Positions 9,684 through 18,691 of a stretch of 64,000 nt of DNA are shown here, one piece after another. The notes under the pieces were generated by a model that was not told where the DNA came from, did not search any database, and saw only the letters and a list, made by a program, of their open reading frames with translations. Both the position numbers and the translations under genes were made by a program. How positions within the stretch are numbered: the first letter of the stretch is position 1; each line of letters begins with the position of its first letter. The stretch lies in the NCBI RefSeq assembly GCF_000518225.1, contig NZ_JADE01000009.1:1-64000 (forward strand), in the 5' to 3' direction. This DNA is from Helicobacter pametensis ATCC 51478 (GTDB taxonomy: Bacteria > Campylobacterota > Campylobacteria > Campylobacterales > Helicobacteraceae).

Positions 9684-10600
9684 AAACCCTACTTGGATAT
9701 CTTGTGGTGATAGTCATACGCCTTTTGGCTCGTTTTTTGGCCATTCTTCCACATCGAGCATTTATTTTATGTGTGGATTTTCTAGCCTTTATATTTAGAA
9801 TTTTTGATTCTCGACGCTACAAAGATGCCAAAAGTAATCTTGATTTTGTCTTTGCTTCAAGCAAAACACAAGAAGAGAAGCATCGCATCATTTTGCGCTC
9901 ATATCGTAATTTTGCCTTTGTATTGCTCCAAGCCCTAAGGGCAATTTATCTCAAAAAAGAAAAGCATTTCAAAGATTTTGACTTTGAGAATCTGCACTAT
10001 CTCACAGATTGTGTGAAAGAGGGAAGAAGTGCGGTCATGATCTCTGCTCACTTTGGATATTGGGAAGCAATCGGAAGCGCTCTCCCTCGTTTTGCTGAGG
10101 GCTATGGGCGATATTCTTTGGGACGACTCACTCAATTTGAGGCAATCAATCAGCTCATCATCCAAAGCCGTCAAGCCTATGGTGTGCAACTCATTGACAA
10201 ACACAAAGCACTCAAAACTCTCCTCAAACTCTACACAAAGCCCAAGCAAATCGCTGGAATCATTATCGATCAAAATGTCTCACCAAATGAGGGAGTGTGG
10301 GTGAAATTTTTTGACAAAGAGGTGACGCATACCCCCGTCGCATCTATCCTTTCGCGTCGTTTTGGGATTGAAATCCTCCCTGTTTTCATCGATTTCAATG
10401 AAGACTATACGCGTTTTAAAGTGATCTTTTGCAAGCCCTTTGCTTGTGCTAATACAGACAATATGCAACAAGACATCTTGCAAGCCACACAACAACAAGC
10501 CTCACTCACGCAACAAATCATCCATTCACATCCAGAGAGCTACTTTTGGTTTCATAAGCGCTTCAAAAGCAAATATCCAGAGATCTATGATCATCAATGA
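9680..10600 (+). CDS. waaM: Lipid A late acyltransferase (LpxL/HtrB family)
   Basis: A 306-residue inner-membrane protein with one N-terminal helix and the catalytic HX4[DE] motif as HFGYWE near residue 122. It transfers a secondary acyl chain onto KDO-lipid A. ATG overlaps the waaC stop (ATGA). It matches HP0280 in order. Its 3' end overlaps the convergent eptA-like gene by 7 bp, so both transcripts run into each other. Confidence 0.9.
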   Translation: MKTLLGYLVVIVIRLLARFLAILPHRAFILCVDFLAFIFRIFDSRRYKDAKSNLDFVFASSKTQEEKHRIILRSYRNFAFVLLQALRAIYLKKEKHFKDFDFENLHYLTDCVKEGRSAVMISAHFGYWEAIGSALPRFAEGYGRYSLGRLTQFEAINQLIIQSRQAYGVQLIDKHKALKTLLKLYTKPKQIAGIIIDQNVSPNEGVWVKFFDKEVTHTPVASILSRRFGIEILPVFIDFNEDYTRFKVIFCKPFACANTDNMQQDILQATQQQASLTQQIIHSHPESYFWFHKRFKSKYPEIYDHQ

Positions 10601-12144
10601 GTTAGATCAAGGGATGAGTCTCTCGCTTTTGTTTTGATTCCAAAAAGTCCAAGAAGAGTGTGAAAGACATAATCTTGACTTAGCTCTTCATCCTCTCTGG
10701 GTTTCATCATTTTATAAGCCCACTCAAACCCTCGTCCAAACCATACAATCGAGGGGACCTGTGTCTGTGTTTTGGGTGCCAAAAAATAAGGCAATCCGCC
10801 ATGCATATACATCCCACTCTCGCCCAAACTTTCCCCATGATCACTCACATACCAAAGCATCACATCAAAACGATTTTGAAGCTGTTTGAGCCTCTGAATA
10901 CTCTCTTTGAGAAAAAAATCTGTGTATAAGATCGTATTGTCATAAGTATTGATCAAGCTCTCATGTGAGCAATCTTGGATCTGAGCACTATTGCAAGTTG
11001 GAGTAAATCGTGCAAACTCTTTGGGATAGCGCTTATAATAACTCTGCCCATGACTTCCCATCTGATGCAAGATCACAAAAGTATCTCCCTTGGCAGTCTT
11101 GGCAATTGCTGAGAGATCTTCAAGCATCACTCCATCTAAATTCCCATCATTATAAAACTTCACATGTTCTTTGGGTAAGCGCACACAGATATTGCCTATA
11201 CACCCCCCTCCATTATTCCCGATGTAATAAGTCTGTATCCCCACCCTCTGAGTGATATCCAAAATATTATCTCTAAAATCTGAAAGATAGCGCTTGGTGT
11301 AAGTCTTGTGAGTATAGTCTGTAAGCATACAAGGCACAGAGATCGCTGTGATCACCCCACAGGATGAAAAATGCCTAAAGCTCACAAGGCTAGCCTCTTT
11401 TGCCAAAAGAGGATTGGTGTTTTGCTTATATCCATTGAGTGAGAAATTCATCCCCCTAGCGCTCTCACCAATGACAAAAACAATAAATTTTGGTCTAGAT
11501 GAGGACTCAAGCCTAGCATCAAGTCCAACTTGCGTATAGCTCAAATGCTTTCTACCTTGATCTCCCAAAAACTGGACAAAAGAGCGTATAGGAGAGATGG
11601 GATTGACCACATAATAAAGTGTGCGATCTTTTTTGAACAAAAAAGTCAAATCCTTGCCAATCGCACCAAACCAAAGCACCAAGACAAGAGCGGTATAGCC
11701 CATAAGGATTCCAAACTTCAATAAACAACCCCTAAGCCATGAAGCTTGCCCGCTCTTAATACGCCAAACAAAAATAGATGGCACAAGACACAACAGGAGA
11801 AGATTGAGAATCATTGAGAGATTTATAGTCTCTTGCATCTCCCTTGGATTGGCTGTCAAAATACTATAGATCAGATCTGGCGTAACCCCTGTGCGCAGTG
11901 AATTGATGCTATAAGAAAATCCCGCAGCAAGCAATAAAATCAATGGCAAAACAAGCTTATAAGTCCAGCGCATACATAGGATTTCAAGTGCTAAGGCAAG
12001 GAGAGAGAATAGTAATACACCCACCAAAACCAACTCACCCCAACTTAGACTAGGAGAAATCAAAGCAAAGAAATACGAATTTGCAAAACAAGTCAGCAAA
12101 GCTGCAACAAAACAAATATGCCAATGATATGAGATTTTCAACAC
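10594..12144 (-). CDS. eptA: Lipid A phosphoethanolamine transferase (EptA-like)
   Basis: About 516 residues: five hydrophobic segments in the first 170 residues, then a periplasmic sulfatase-fold domain. The active-site region reads GESARGMNFSLNGY; in EptA the nucleophile is the Thr of GETAR, and here it is Ser. Metal-site regions YVSDHGESLGE and MHGGLPYFLAP are present. It should add phosphoethanolamine to lipid A, reducing its charge. I prefer the GTG start at 12144, which follows AAAGGGG by about 7 bases; a TTG at 12162 has no ribosome binding site. Convergent with waaM. Confidence 0.85.
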   Translation of the reverse strand: MLKISYHWHICFVAALLTCFANSYFFALISPSLSWGELVLVGVLLFSLLALALEILCMRWTYKLVLPLILLLAAGFSYSINSLRTGVTPDLIYSILTANPREMQETINLSMILNLLLLCLVPSIFVWRIKSGQASWLRGCLLKFGILMGYTALVLVLWFGAIGKDLTFLFKKDRTLYYVVNPISPIRSFVQFLGDQGRKHLSYTQVGLDARLESSSRPKFIVFVIGESARGMNFSLNGYKQNTNPLLAKEASLVSFRHFSSCGVITAISVPCMLTDYTHKTYTKRYLSDFRDNILDITQRVGIQTYYIGNNGGGCIGNICVRLPKEHVKFYNDGNLDGVMLEDLSAIAKTAKGDTFVILHQMGSHGQSYYKRYPKEFARFTPTCNSAQIQDCSHESLINTYDNTILYTDFFLKESIQRLKQLQNRFDVMLWYVSDHGESLGESGMYMHGGLPYFLAPKTQTQVPSIVWFGRGFEWAYKMMKPREDEELSQDYVFHTLLGLFGIKTKARDSSLDLTH

Positions 12145-12213
12145 TAATACGCCCCTTTGCAAAAATACAAACAGAGATTATAACCCCAAAGGGTGTGATT
12201 TCAGTGTTTGTGC

Positions 12214-13221
12214 CTAATATGCAAGAATCTTGGAGAGATATTGAATACTTCGTATGCACCCATCCATTTGAGCTACAAGGAGTTTTTCTAAAATCTCATT
12301 TGAAACTTCATGTGGATAATAATATTGCATTGCTCTCAACTCATCAAACAATGGGGATTTGATCCCAAAAGCCCCCAAACCAAGCTCATACACTCCCCCA
12401 GTTCCCCTAGATCGCTTAAAAGTCGCACAATAAGGAAAACACTGCTCAATATTAAAATGCTCCAATCCATAAGAGGCTAAGATCTCAATACTTTTTTTGA
12501 TCTCTAGATTCCCCTCTCCCAATGGCACTCCACACACATACTCCACCCCATTTTCTACAAATACAATATGATCTTTGACATGGGTGCTGAGGGTATAGGG
12601 AGCCATTTTGTGACATGCCACGATAGGATCTTCATAAGCCATCATAGAATTCCCAAAATCATACAAAAGACCAATATTTGGATGTTTGACCAAAGCAAGA
12701 AGATCCAATAAATCTTGGCTTGTTTGATACTCATGATTCTCAATTGCGAGCTTGAGATTGTATTTTTCTAGGAGTGGGATAAGTTTTTTAATTTGCTCTG
12801 AAGATTTAAGAAATTCTTGCTTATCAAAGCTTGCATCAATCTTAGAATCATCATACGCCCCATCACTTGCCTTTTTGACTTTCTTGCTTGCATCAGTCAG
12901 TGGGACATAGGATCTAATCACCTTGGCATTTAAAGTCTGAGCCACTTTTGCGATTTTTTCAAATTTTGCATACTCAAATCCCTTTGCATCAATCTCACAA
13001 TACATTCCATAAGCTTGAAGTTTTTTTGCGATGTGTTCAAGATGCAATGGATGATCAGTTCCTAGACACCCCCACTCTTCATCCAATCCATAGTCCTTGA
13101 TGATATTGATCATCACCCCATCACATCCATGCTCTTTGGCAAAATCAATAAAGCCTAGAATATCCATACGATGATTTTGAAACCACAGATGCAAGCTTTC
13201 TGTCTCAAGTCCTATTTTCAT
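12214..13221 (-). CDS. Sugar-phosphate isomerase/epimerase-type TIM-barrel protein
   Basis: A 335-residue protein of the AP-endonuclease-2-like TIM-barrel superfamily. Candidate metal-binding segments are visible: LAIENHE, GLLYDFGNS, STHVKDH and FNIEQCFPY. The family includes xylose isomerase-like and inosose or keto-sugar isomerases. The substrate is unknown. ATG at 13221 follows AGGAGGG and overlaps the end of the MFS gene by 17 bp, so the two form one operon. An upstream in-frame ATG (13245) is inside the MFS gene. A sugar transport/isomerase pair is unusual for a Helicobacter-type genome, most of which use few sugars. Confidence 0.75.
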   Translation of the reverse strand: MKIGLETESLHLWFQNHRMDILGFIDFAKEHGCDGVMINIIKDYGLDEEWGCLGTDHPLHLEHIAKKLQAYGMYCEIDAKGFEYAKFEKIAKVAQTLNAKVIRSYVPLTDASKKVKKASDGAYDDSKIDASFDKQEFLKSSEQIKKLIPLLEKYNLKLAIENHEYQTSQDLLDLLALVKHPNIGLLYDFGNSMMAYEDPIVACHKMAPYTLSTHVKDHIVFVENGVEYVCGVPLGEGNLEIKKSIEILASYGLEHFNIEQCFPYCATFKRSRGTGGVYELGLGAFGIKSPLFDELRAMQYYYPHEVSNEILEKLLVAQMDGCIRSIQYLSKILAY

Positions 13222-14479
13222 TTTTCCCTCCTTTTTTGATCTCAATCATTTTGAGCAAATAGGTTGTGACACCCACACCACACAATGCAAAGATCCCCAT
13301 AATGGCAAACACGATCTGATATCCCACAATCCCCTCAAAATGATCGATGATAAACCCATATAAAGCAAAACAAAAAAGCTGAGGTGAATATCCAAAAATA
13401 CATGCGATGCTCATCGCCGCTCCGCTGATTTCTCTTGGCATCTGTATTTCATCCACAGGGGCAAAAAATGTCGCCCTCATCGTAAAAACAATAGCTGCAA
13501 ATCCTAGAGTGAGAGCCATACCAAAATAAATATTGAGCTTTTCATGAGGCATCAGCACAAAGATCAAAATCATTAGACTTGCCAAAATCAAAGCAAAGCG
13601 TAAATAACGCGTTGAGGAGTGAAACTTCTTATCTACCAAATACCCACCAATTGGCCCACCAATAAGCTTGAGCGTATATTGATTGATGATTCCATACGCT
13701 CCTACAAGCGCTACAGGCATCCCATAAATATCTTTGAGAAAAGGGATGAAATAGGTCAATCCACAATACACTGCATAAATTGTAAAAATCATCAGTGATA
13801 CAACCCAGATTTCTGGAGTTTTGATCGCTCTAAGCACACCCTGCCATGCGAGTTTGTTTTTGCTGATAGATTGCCCTTCTAGTTTGACATTCCCAATCTC
13901 ATCATCTTCTAAGAGAAAATAAGCCAAGATTCCTGCAACGATGACACACACACTATAAAACCAAATCGCACTTTTAAACCCCATTTCCCCCTCACCCATC
14001 ATCCAAAAAATCCCCAAAGCACTAAAAGCAACAATCGTATCCACCACTCCTCTTCCAGCCTCCAAAAATCCAAATAATCTTCCCTGCTGAGTAGAATCCC
14101 CTAAGAGTCTAATAGCCTTTAAAAGCACAGGCCAATAAATCACCTCTCCAAACAATGCCAAAAGCCCCCAAGCAAGCAAAATCCCATAATATGAAGGAAA
14201 ACTAGCAATATAAAACCCCACACATCCCACACCAATCAGCGAAAAGGGGATCAAAGTCTTTTTAGAAAAACGATCAGCAATATAAATTGAGGCAAAATTT
14301 CCCACCGTTTGAATGATTCCATACACAGAAAGTGCAACCCCAATCTGTGTATTGCTTAGTCCCATAAAAGTTTGCATCGGCACATAGAATGCATCTTTGA
14401 GAGATGAGAGCTTAAACACAGTCCCCCCACCAAGAACCAAAACAACAAAAGCAAACCATCGAATCGATTTTGATTGCAT
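13205..14479 (-). CDS. Major facilitator superfamily transporter
   Basis: A 424-residue protein with about twelve membrane segments in two halves joined by a cytoplasmic loop near residues 190-210. The motif between helices 2 and 3 reads ADRFSKKTLIP, a form of the MFS loop. ATG at 14479 is preceded by AAGGAGGAG. It is the first gene of a two-gene unit with a TIM-barrel isomerase, so it probably imports the isomerase's sugar-like substrate. The divergent alaS gene lies 249 bp away. Confidence 0.8.
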   Translation of the reverse strand: MQSKSIRWFAFVVLVLGGGTVFKLSSLKDAFYVPMQTFMGLSNTQIGVALSVYGIIQTVGNFASIYIADRFSKKTLIPFSLIGVGCVGFYIASFPSYYGILLAWGLLALFGEVIYWPVLLKAIRLLGDSTQQGRLFGFLEAGRGVVDTIVAFSALGIFWMMGEGEMGFKSAIWFYSVCVIVAGILAYFLLEDDEIGNVKLEGQSISKNKLAWQGVLRAIKTPEIWVVSLMIFTIYAVYCGLTYFIPFLKDIYGMPVALVGAYGIINQYTLKLIGGPIGGYLVDKKFHSSTRYLRFALILASLMILIFVLMPHEKLNIYFGMALTLGFAAIVFTMRATFFAPVDEIQMPREISGAAMSIACIFGYSPQLFCFALYGFIIDHFEGIVGYQIVFAIMGIFALCGVGVTTYLLKMIEIKKGGKNENRT

Positions 14480-14550
14480 GATCTCCTCCTTGGCAAACTC
14501 TTCTTGAGTTTAGAAAAAACCAAGCCTATTGCTCTTGTGTCACTTAAAAC

Positions 14551-14580
14551 AAAGTAATCAAACTATCATCTCATTACTTT
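14551..14580. promoter_or_regulatory. Inverted repeat in the MFS/alaS divergent region
   Basis: AAAGTAAT (14551-14558) and ATTACTTT (14573-14580) form a perfect 8-bp inverted repeat with a 14-base spacer in the 249 bp between the divergent MFS operon and alaS. It sits about 70 bp ahead of the MFS start and could be an operator. No regulator gene is nearby. The remaining gap holds nothing else I can support except a -10-like element for alaS. Confidence 0.3.
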
Positions 14581-14680
14581 TTGTATTGAAAATTAACTTT
14601 TGCATCAAACTGGACTGATACAATTTGAGACAGATCACTCATTGCTTCAAATCAATTCTTTCTTTAGAGAGCTTGTTTGA

Positions 14681-14686
14681 TAGAAT
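14681..14686 (+). promoter_or_regulatory. Probable -10 element for alaS
   Basis: TAGAAT, preceded by TTTGA, lies 42 bp ahead of the alaS start. Campylobacterota sigma-70 promoters often show only a good -10 with a T-rich upstream region, which is the case here. No clear -35 is visible. Confidence 0.4.
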
Positions 14687-14728
14687 CTGCTTTTTGATAA
14701 AGTCATCTATTTCCAAGGAAGTCTTAGC

Positions 14729-17284
14729 ATGAAACTCGATATCAGATCTAAATTTCTAGGATTCTTCGCCTCCAAAGGGCATCAAGTCTATGAGAGTATG
14801 CCTCTCATCCCACAAGATCCCACTCTTTTATTTACCAATGCTGGGATGGTGCAATTCAAAGATATTTTCACAGGCAAAATCTCTGCTCCAAGCATTCCAA
14901 GAGGCACAAGCTCTCAACTCTGTATCCGTGCTGGAGGCAAACACAATGATCTAGAAAATGTCGGCTATACCGCACGCCATCATACGCTATTTGAAATGCT
15001 TGGGAATTTTAGCTTTGGAGATTATTTCAAAGAGCAAGCCATCGCCTATGCCTGGGAGTTTGTCACAGAGGTTTTGGGATTTGACAAAAGTATACTTTAT
15101 GTCACAGTGCATGAGAGTGATGATGAGGCTTTTGAGATTTGGAGCAAGCATATCGATCCTGCAAGAATTAAAAGAATGGGAGATAAAGATAATTTCTGGC
15201 AAATGGGAGATACAGGACCCTGTGGGCCATGTAGTGAGATTTTTGTCGATCAAGGAGAGGAGAATTTCAATGGGGAAGAGGATTATTTTGGGGGGGATGG
15301 GGATCGATTTTTGGAGATTTGGAATCTTGTCTTTATGCAATATGAGCGCCAAAGCGATGGATCCCTAACTCCACTTCCCAAACCAAGCATTGACACAGGC
15401 ATGGGATTAGAGCGTGTAGCGGCATTACTTGAGGGAAAAAGAAGTAATTTTGATAGCTCAATCTTTATGCCACTTATTGACAAAGTCGCTTCACTTTGTG
15501 GCAAACCCTATGTGTATGAAAATGGAGCAAGTTATCGTGTGATTGCAGATCATGCTCGCTCTGTAGCATTTTTGCTTGCCCAAGGCGTGCATTTTGACAA
15601 AGAAGGAAGAGGATATGTTTTGCGCAGGATTCTAAGGAGGGCTGTAAGACATGGATATCTTTTGGGAATCAAAAAGCCATTTTTATTTGAAATAGTGCAA
15701 GAGGTTTGCACACAAATGGGATCGATCTATCCCTATCTTCTTGAAAAGCAAGCCTATATCCTAGAGCAATGCAAATATGAAGAAAAGCGCTTCTATGAAA
15801 CACTTGAGCTAGGAATGAGTCTCTTCCAAAAAGAACTTCAAGATTCCAAAGATTGCTTTAGCGGGGAAGTTGCTTTCAAGCTTTATGACACCTATGGCTT
15901 CCCTCTTGATCTGACACTAGATATGCTCAAAGAGCATAGTATTGATCTAGACATTGCCACATTTGAATCTTGTATGCAACACCAAAGAGAACTTGCCAAA
16001 GCTTCATGGAAAGGAAGTGGTGATGAAGTCAGTGATGGAGAGTTTGGAATCATCGCCTCACTACCTCAAACTTCCCTAGCCCAAGACAATGTCCATCAAT
16101 GCACTAGCAAGATTAGCGCTCTTTTTGATGAAAATGGCAAGAGTATCCAAAGCCTCACACAAGGACAAGGATGGGCGATGCTTGAAATCACACCATTTTA
16201 TGCTCAAGGCGGAGGAGCCATCGGGGATCGAGGATGGCTTAGCAACAGTGATATACAAATCGCTGAAGTCATTGATACACGCAGTTTCTTTGGCAAAACA
16301 CTCTGCCAAATTCACTCAACCTCACCCATTTGCATAGGCGATGTACTTGAGGCAGAAGTTGATGTCAAACACCAGCTTGAAGTGCGCAAGCATCACTCAG
16401 CCACCCATCTTTTGCACTTTGTCTTGCGCGACCTCCTTGGCTCAAGTGTCTCACAAGCTGGCAGTCTTGTGCAATCCAATCGCTTGCGCTTTGACTTTAG
16501 CTTTCACAGAGCTTTGAGTGAAGATGAGCTCAAAGAGATTCAAAACAAAGTCAATGCCATCATCATATCTTGCAAAAATGCTTGCATTGAGCAAATGGGG
16601 ATCGATCAAGCCAAACAAAAAGGCGCAATGGCTCTCTTTGGTGAAAAATATGGTGAAGTAGTCCGTGTCGTTGGATTTGAGGATGCTGGACTTGAGCTAT
16701 GTGGAGGACTTCATGTCTCCAATACAGGAATGATTGGCAACTTTTATATCCTCAAAGAAAATGGGGTTAGTAGCGGGGTGAGACGCATTGAGGCAGTGTG
16801 CGGACAGGCTGGATTTGAGTTTGCTTGCGATACTCTCAGGCTTGAGCAAGAACTCAAATCCATGCTCAAAACCCAGAATCTATCCCAAGCTATTTTGAAA
16901 CTCCAAGAGGAAAATAAACAGCTCAAAAAAGAAACTAAAGGTAAAATACAAACTGACTTTTCTGAAGAAAAAGTTGGGGATACATATCTCATCATCTCTC
17001 AAGCTCAAGGGGATGGGAAAGAGATCGTTGATCATCTCAAAAACAAATATCCCAAAGTCGCAGTTCTTTTGATTCTAAACCAAGAGGAGAAAATTTCTCT
17101 TGTCGCTGGAGTCAAAAATACACCCATTAAATCTGGAGCATGGATCAAGGAAATTGCTCAAATTCTTGGTGGAAATGGGGGAGGGCGCGATGATTTTGCA
17201 ACAGCTGGAGGAAAGGATGCAAGTAAGATTCCTCAAGCTTTGCAACAAGCTAGAGACTATGCCCTAAAGGCTCTAAAGGCATAA
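14729..17284 (+). CDS. alaS: Alanyl-tRNA synthetase
   Basis: An 851-residue class II synthetase charging tRNA-Ala. The N-terminal catalytic domain shows FTNAGMVQFKDIF and HTLFEMLGNFSFGDYF. The editing domain has HSATHLLHF near residue 553 and CGGLHVSNTG near 658. A C-terminal coiled-coil/DHHA1 domain follows, with GGNGGGRDDFATAGG at the end. Length is normal. A run of seven G at 15290-15296 lies in the catalytic domain. ccoS starts one base after the stop. Confidence 0.97.
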   Translation: MKLDIRSKFLGFFASKGHQVYESMPLIPQDPTLLFTNAGMVQFKDIFTGKISAPSIPRGTSSQLCIRAGGKHNDLENVGYTARHHTLFEMLGNFSFGDYFKEQAIAYAWEFVTEVLGFDKSILYVTVHESDDEAFEIWSKHIDPARIKRMGDKDNFWQMGDTGPCGPCSEIFVDQGEENFNGEEDYFGGDGDRFLEIWNLVFMQYERQSDGSLTPLPKPSIDTGMGLERVAALLEGKRSNFDSSIFMPLIDKVASLCGKPYVYENGASYRVIADHARSVAFLLAQGVHFDKEGRGYVLRRILRRAVRHGYLLGIKKPFLFEIVQEVCTQMGSIYPYLLEKQAYILEQCKYEEKRFYETLELGMSLFQKELQDSKDCFSGEVAFKLYDTYGFPLDLTLDMLKEHSIDLDIATFESCMQHQRELAKASWKGSGDEVSDGEFGIIASLPQTSLAQDNVHQCTSKISALFDENGKSIQSLTQGQGWAMLEITPFYAQGGGAIGDRGWLSNSDIQIAEVIDTRSFFGKTLCQIHSTSPICIGDVLEAEVDVKHQLEVRKHHSATHLLHFVLRDLLGSSVSQAGSLVQSNRLRFDFSFHRALSEDELKEIQNKVNAIIISCKNACIEQMGIDQAKQKGAMALFGEKYGEVVRVVGFEDAGLELCGGLHVSNTGMIGNFYILKENGVSSGVRRIEAVCGQAGFEFACDTLRLEQELKSMLKTQNLSQAILKLQEENKQLKKETKGKIQTDFSEEKVGDTYLIISQAQGDGKEIVDHLKNKYPKVAVLLILNQEEKISLVAGVKNTPIKSGAWIKEIAQILGGNGGGRDDFATAGGKDASKIPQALQQARDYALKALKA

Positions 17285-17285
17285 A

Positions 17286-17483
17286 ATGAGCGTAGGAATC
17301 TTGGGAGTGATGCTCTATGTTTCACTTTTTTTGGGATTTATTGGACTGGTTGCATTCATCTGGGGAATCAAAAATCACCAGTTTGATGATGCTCAAAAAA
17401 TGATGCAAGGTGCGCTTTTTGATGATGAAGAAGAGCTCAACTTAGCACGACAAAAAGAAGAAAAAAGGAGAAAAAATGATTGA
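17286..17483 (+). CDS. ccoS: cbb3-type cytochrome oxidase assembly protein CcoS
   Basis: A 65-residue protein with a single N-terminal membrane helix (residues 3-26), the sequence FIWGIKNHQFDD and an acidic stretch FDDEEE, the CcoS pattern. CcoS is needed to insert haem and copper into cbb3 oxidase, the terminal oxidase of microaerophiles. The oxidase genes are not in the window. It lies between alaS and a flavoprotein gene that it overlaps by 8 bp. Confidence 0.88.
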   Translation: MSVGILGVMLYVSLFLGFIGLVAFIWGIKNHQFDDAQKMMQGALFDDEEELNLARQKEEKRRKND

Positions 17484-18429
17484 TGTAGCAATAGTTGGTG
17501 CAGGAACAACAGGAATTTCAACAGCAATTGAAAGCAAAAAGCTAGGGGTTGAGAATGTCGCCATATTTGAAAAGGGAGAGTCATATTTGACCACCATCCG
17601 CAAATTTTATAAAGATGGAAAGCGTGTAGATAGAGATTATAAGGGGCAGGAAGTCACCCTCAAGGGCTCGATTGATTTTTGTGATGGCAACAAAGAGAGC
17701 ACTTTGGATCTCTTTGGATCTCTTCTCTCCTCCAATCAAATCGATCTCAAACCACAAACTGATATTGAGCGCATTAGCAAAACAGAAGATGGATTTGAAC
17801 TTCTCTCAAGCGGAGGGGAGAGCTTCAAAGCTCGCTTTGTCGTCATTGCTATTGGCAAAATGGGTCAACCCAATAAACCAAGCTATGCAATCCCTCTACC
17901 CATCCGATCTCTTGTGAATTTCAATGCCAACAGTATCCAAAAAGATGAAAAACTACTGATTGTAGGAGGAGGAAATTCAGCGGTTGAATATGCCTATGAT
18001 TTATGCAAAACCAATCCAACTACCCTCAACTATCGTCGCTCAGAATTTGCACGCATCAATGATGCCAATGCTCAAGAACTCCAAAAAGTCATCTCAAGCG
18101 GAGAACTTCAGACCAAACTTGGAGTGGATATTGTGGCATTGAGTGAGGATTCTGGACGCGTATGTGTCGAATTTGCTGATAGCACAAAAGAAACTTATGA
18201 TCGCATTATTTATGCAATTGGAGGATCCACACCTCTTGATTTTTTACAGAAATGCAAACTAGAACTTGATGAGAAGCAAACACCCAAAAGCTCAGAAATC
18301 CATGAAACATCGATTCAGGATTTGTTTATCGCTGGAGACATCGCTCTACAAAGTGGAGGATCCATTGCAATTGGCCTCAATCATGGCTATGAAATTGCGC
18401 AAGAAATCGCCAAAAGACTCAAAAATTGA
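17476..18429 (+). CDS. Thioredoxin reductase-like FAD/NAD(P)-binding oxidoreductase
   Basis: A 317-residue flavoprotein. The FAD site IVGAGTTGISTAIE lies at the N-terminus, the NAD(P) site IVGGGNSAVEYAYD near residue 158, and a C-terminal FAD motif LFIAGDIALQSGGSIAIG near 282. It resembles low-molecular-weight thioredoxin reductases but I find no CxxC redox pair, so it is unlikely to reduce thioredoxin. It corresponds to the H. pylori TrxR2-like protein HP1164. ATG at 17476 has AAAGGAG upstream and overlaps ccoS. The substrate is unknown. Confidence 0.82.
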   Translation: MIDVAIVGAGTTGISTAIESKKLGVENVAIFEKGESYLTTIRKFYKDGKRVDRDYKGQEVTLKGSIDFCDGNKESTLDLFGSLLSSNQIDLKPQTDIERISKTEDGFELLSSGGESFKARFVVIAIGKMGQPNKPSYAIPLPIRSLVNFNANSIQKDEKLLIVGGGNSAVEYAYDLCKTNPTTLNYRRSEFARINDANAQELQKVISSGELQTKLGVDIVALSEDSGRVCVEFADSTKETYDRIIYAIGGSTPLDFLQKCKLELDEKQTPKSSEIHETSIQDLFIAGDIALQSGGSIAIGLNHGYEIAQEIAKRLKN

Positions 18430-18441
18430 GGCAAAAATCTA

Positions 18442-18447
18442 TATAAT
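18442..18447 (+). promoter_or_regulatory. -10 element for rpmB
   Basis: A consensus TATAAT lies 33 bp ahead of the rpmB start, in the 50-bp gap after the flavoprotein gene. No good -35 is seen. It suggests rpmB and the downstream channel and argJ genes have their own promoter. Confidence 0.55.
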
Positions 18448-18479
18448 CACGGGTTTAATACTTCAATAAAGGTTTCAAA

Positions 18480-18668
18480 ATGGCAAGAAAATGTTTTTTT
18501 ACAGGCAAAGGTCCCATGGTTGGAAACAATGTCAGTCACGCCAACAACAAGAACAAAAAACGATCGCTCCCAAACCTTAGGAGTGTTCGCGTTGCACTCG
18601 CTGATGGAACAACGATGAAAATCAAGGTTGCTGCTTCAACCCTTAGAACAATGAAAAAACGCTCATAA
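18480..18668 (+). CDS. rpmB: 50S ribosomal protein L28
   Basis: A 62-residue L28 protein: [24 protein letters not shown], then the basic segment [12 protein letters not shown]-like. It begins with the family pattern of a cysteine-containing CFFTGKGP but lacks the full set of zinc cysteines. It is followed by a potassium channel gene, the same order as HP0491-HP0490. Confidence 0.95.
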   Translation: MARKCFFTGKGPMVGNNVSHANNKNKKRSLPNLRSVRVALADGTTMKIKVAASTLRTMKKRS

Positions 18669-18691
18669 TCTGAGATCAAGGCGAGAAGCCT

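Noticed and set aside
15290-15296. Run of seven G in alaS, and a similar run of seven in pyrH at 52046-52052, as phase-variable tracts
   Set aside because: Both are short and lie in essential housekeeping genes with intact frames; no longer homopolymer or dinucleotide tract was seen in a surface gene here.
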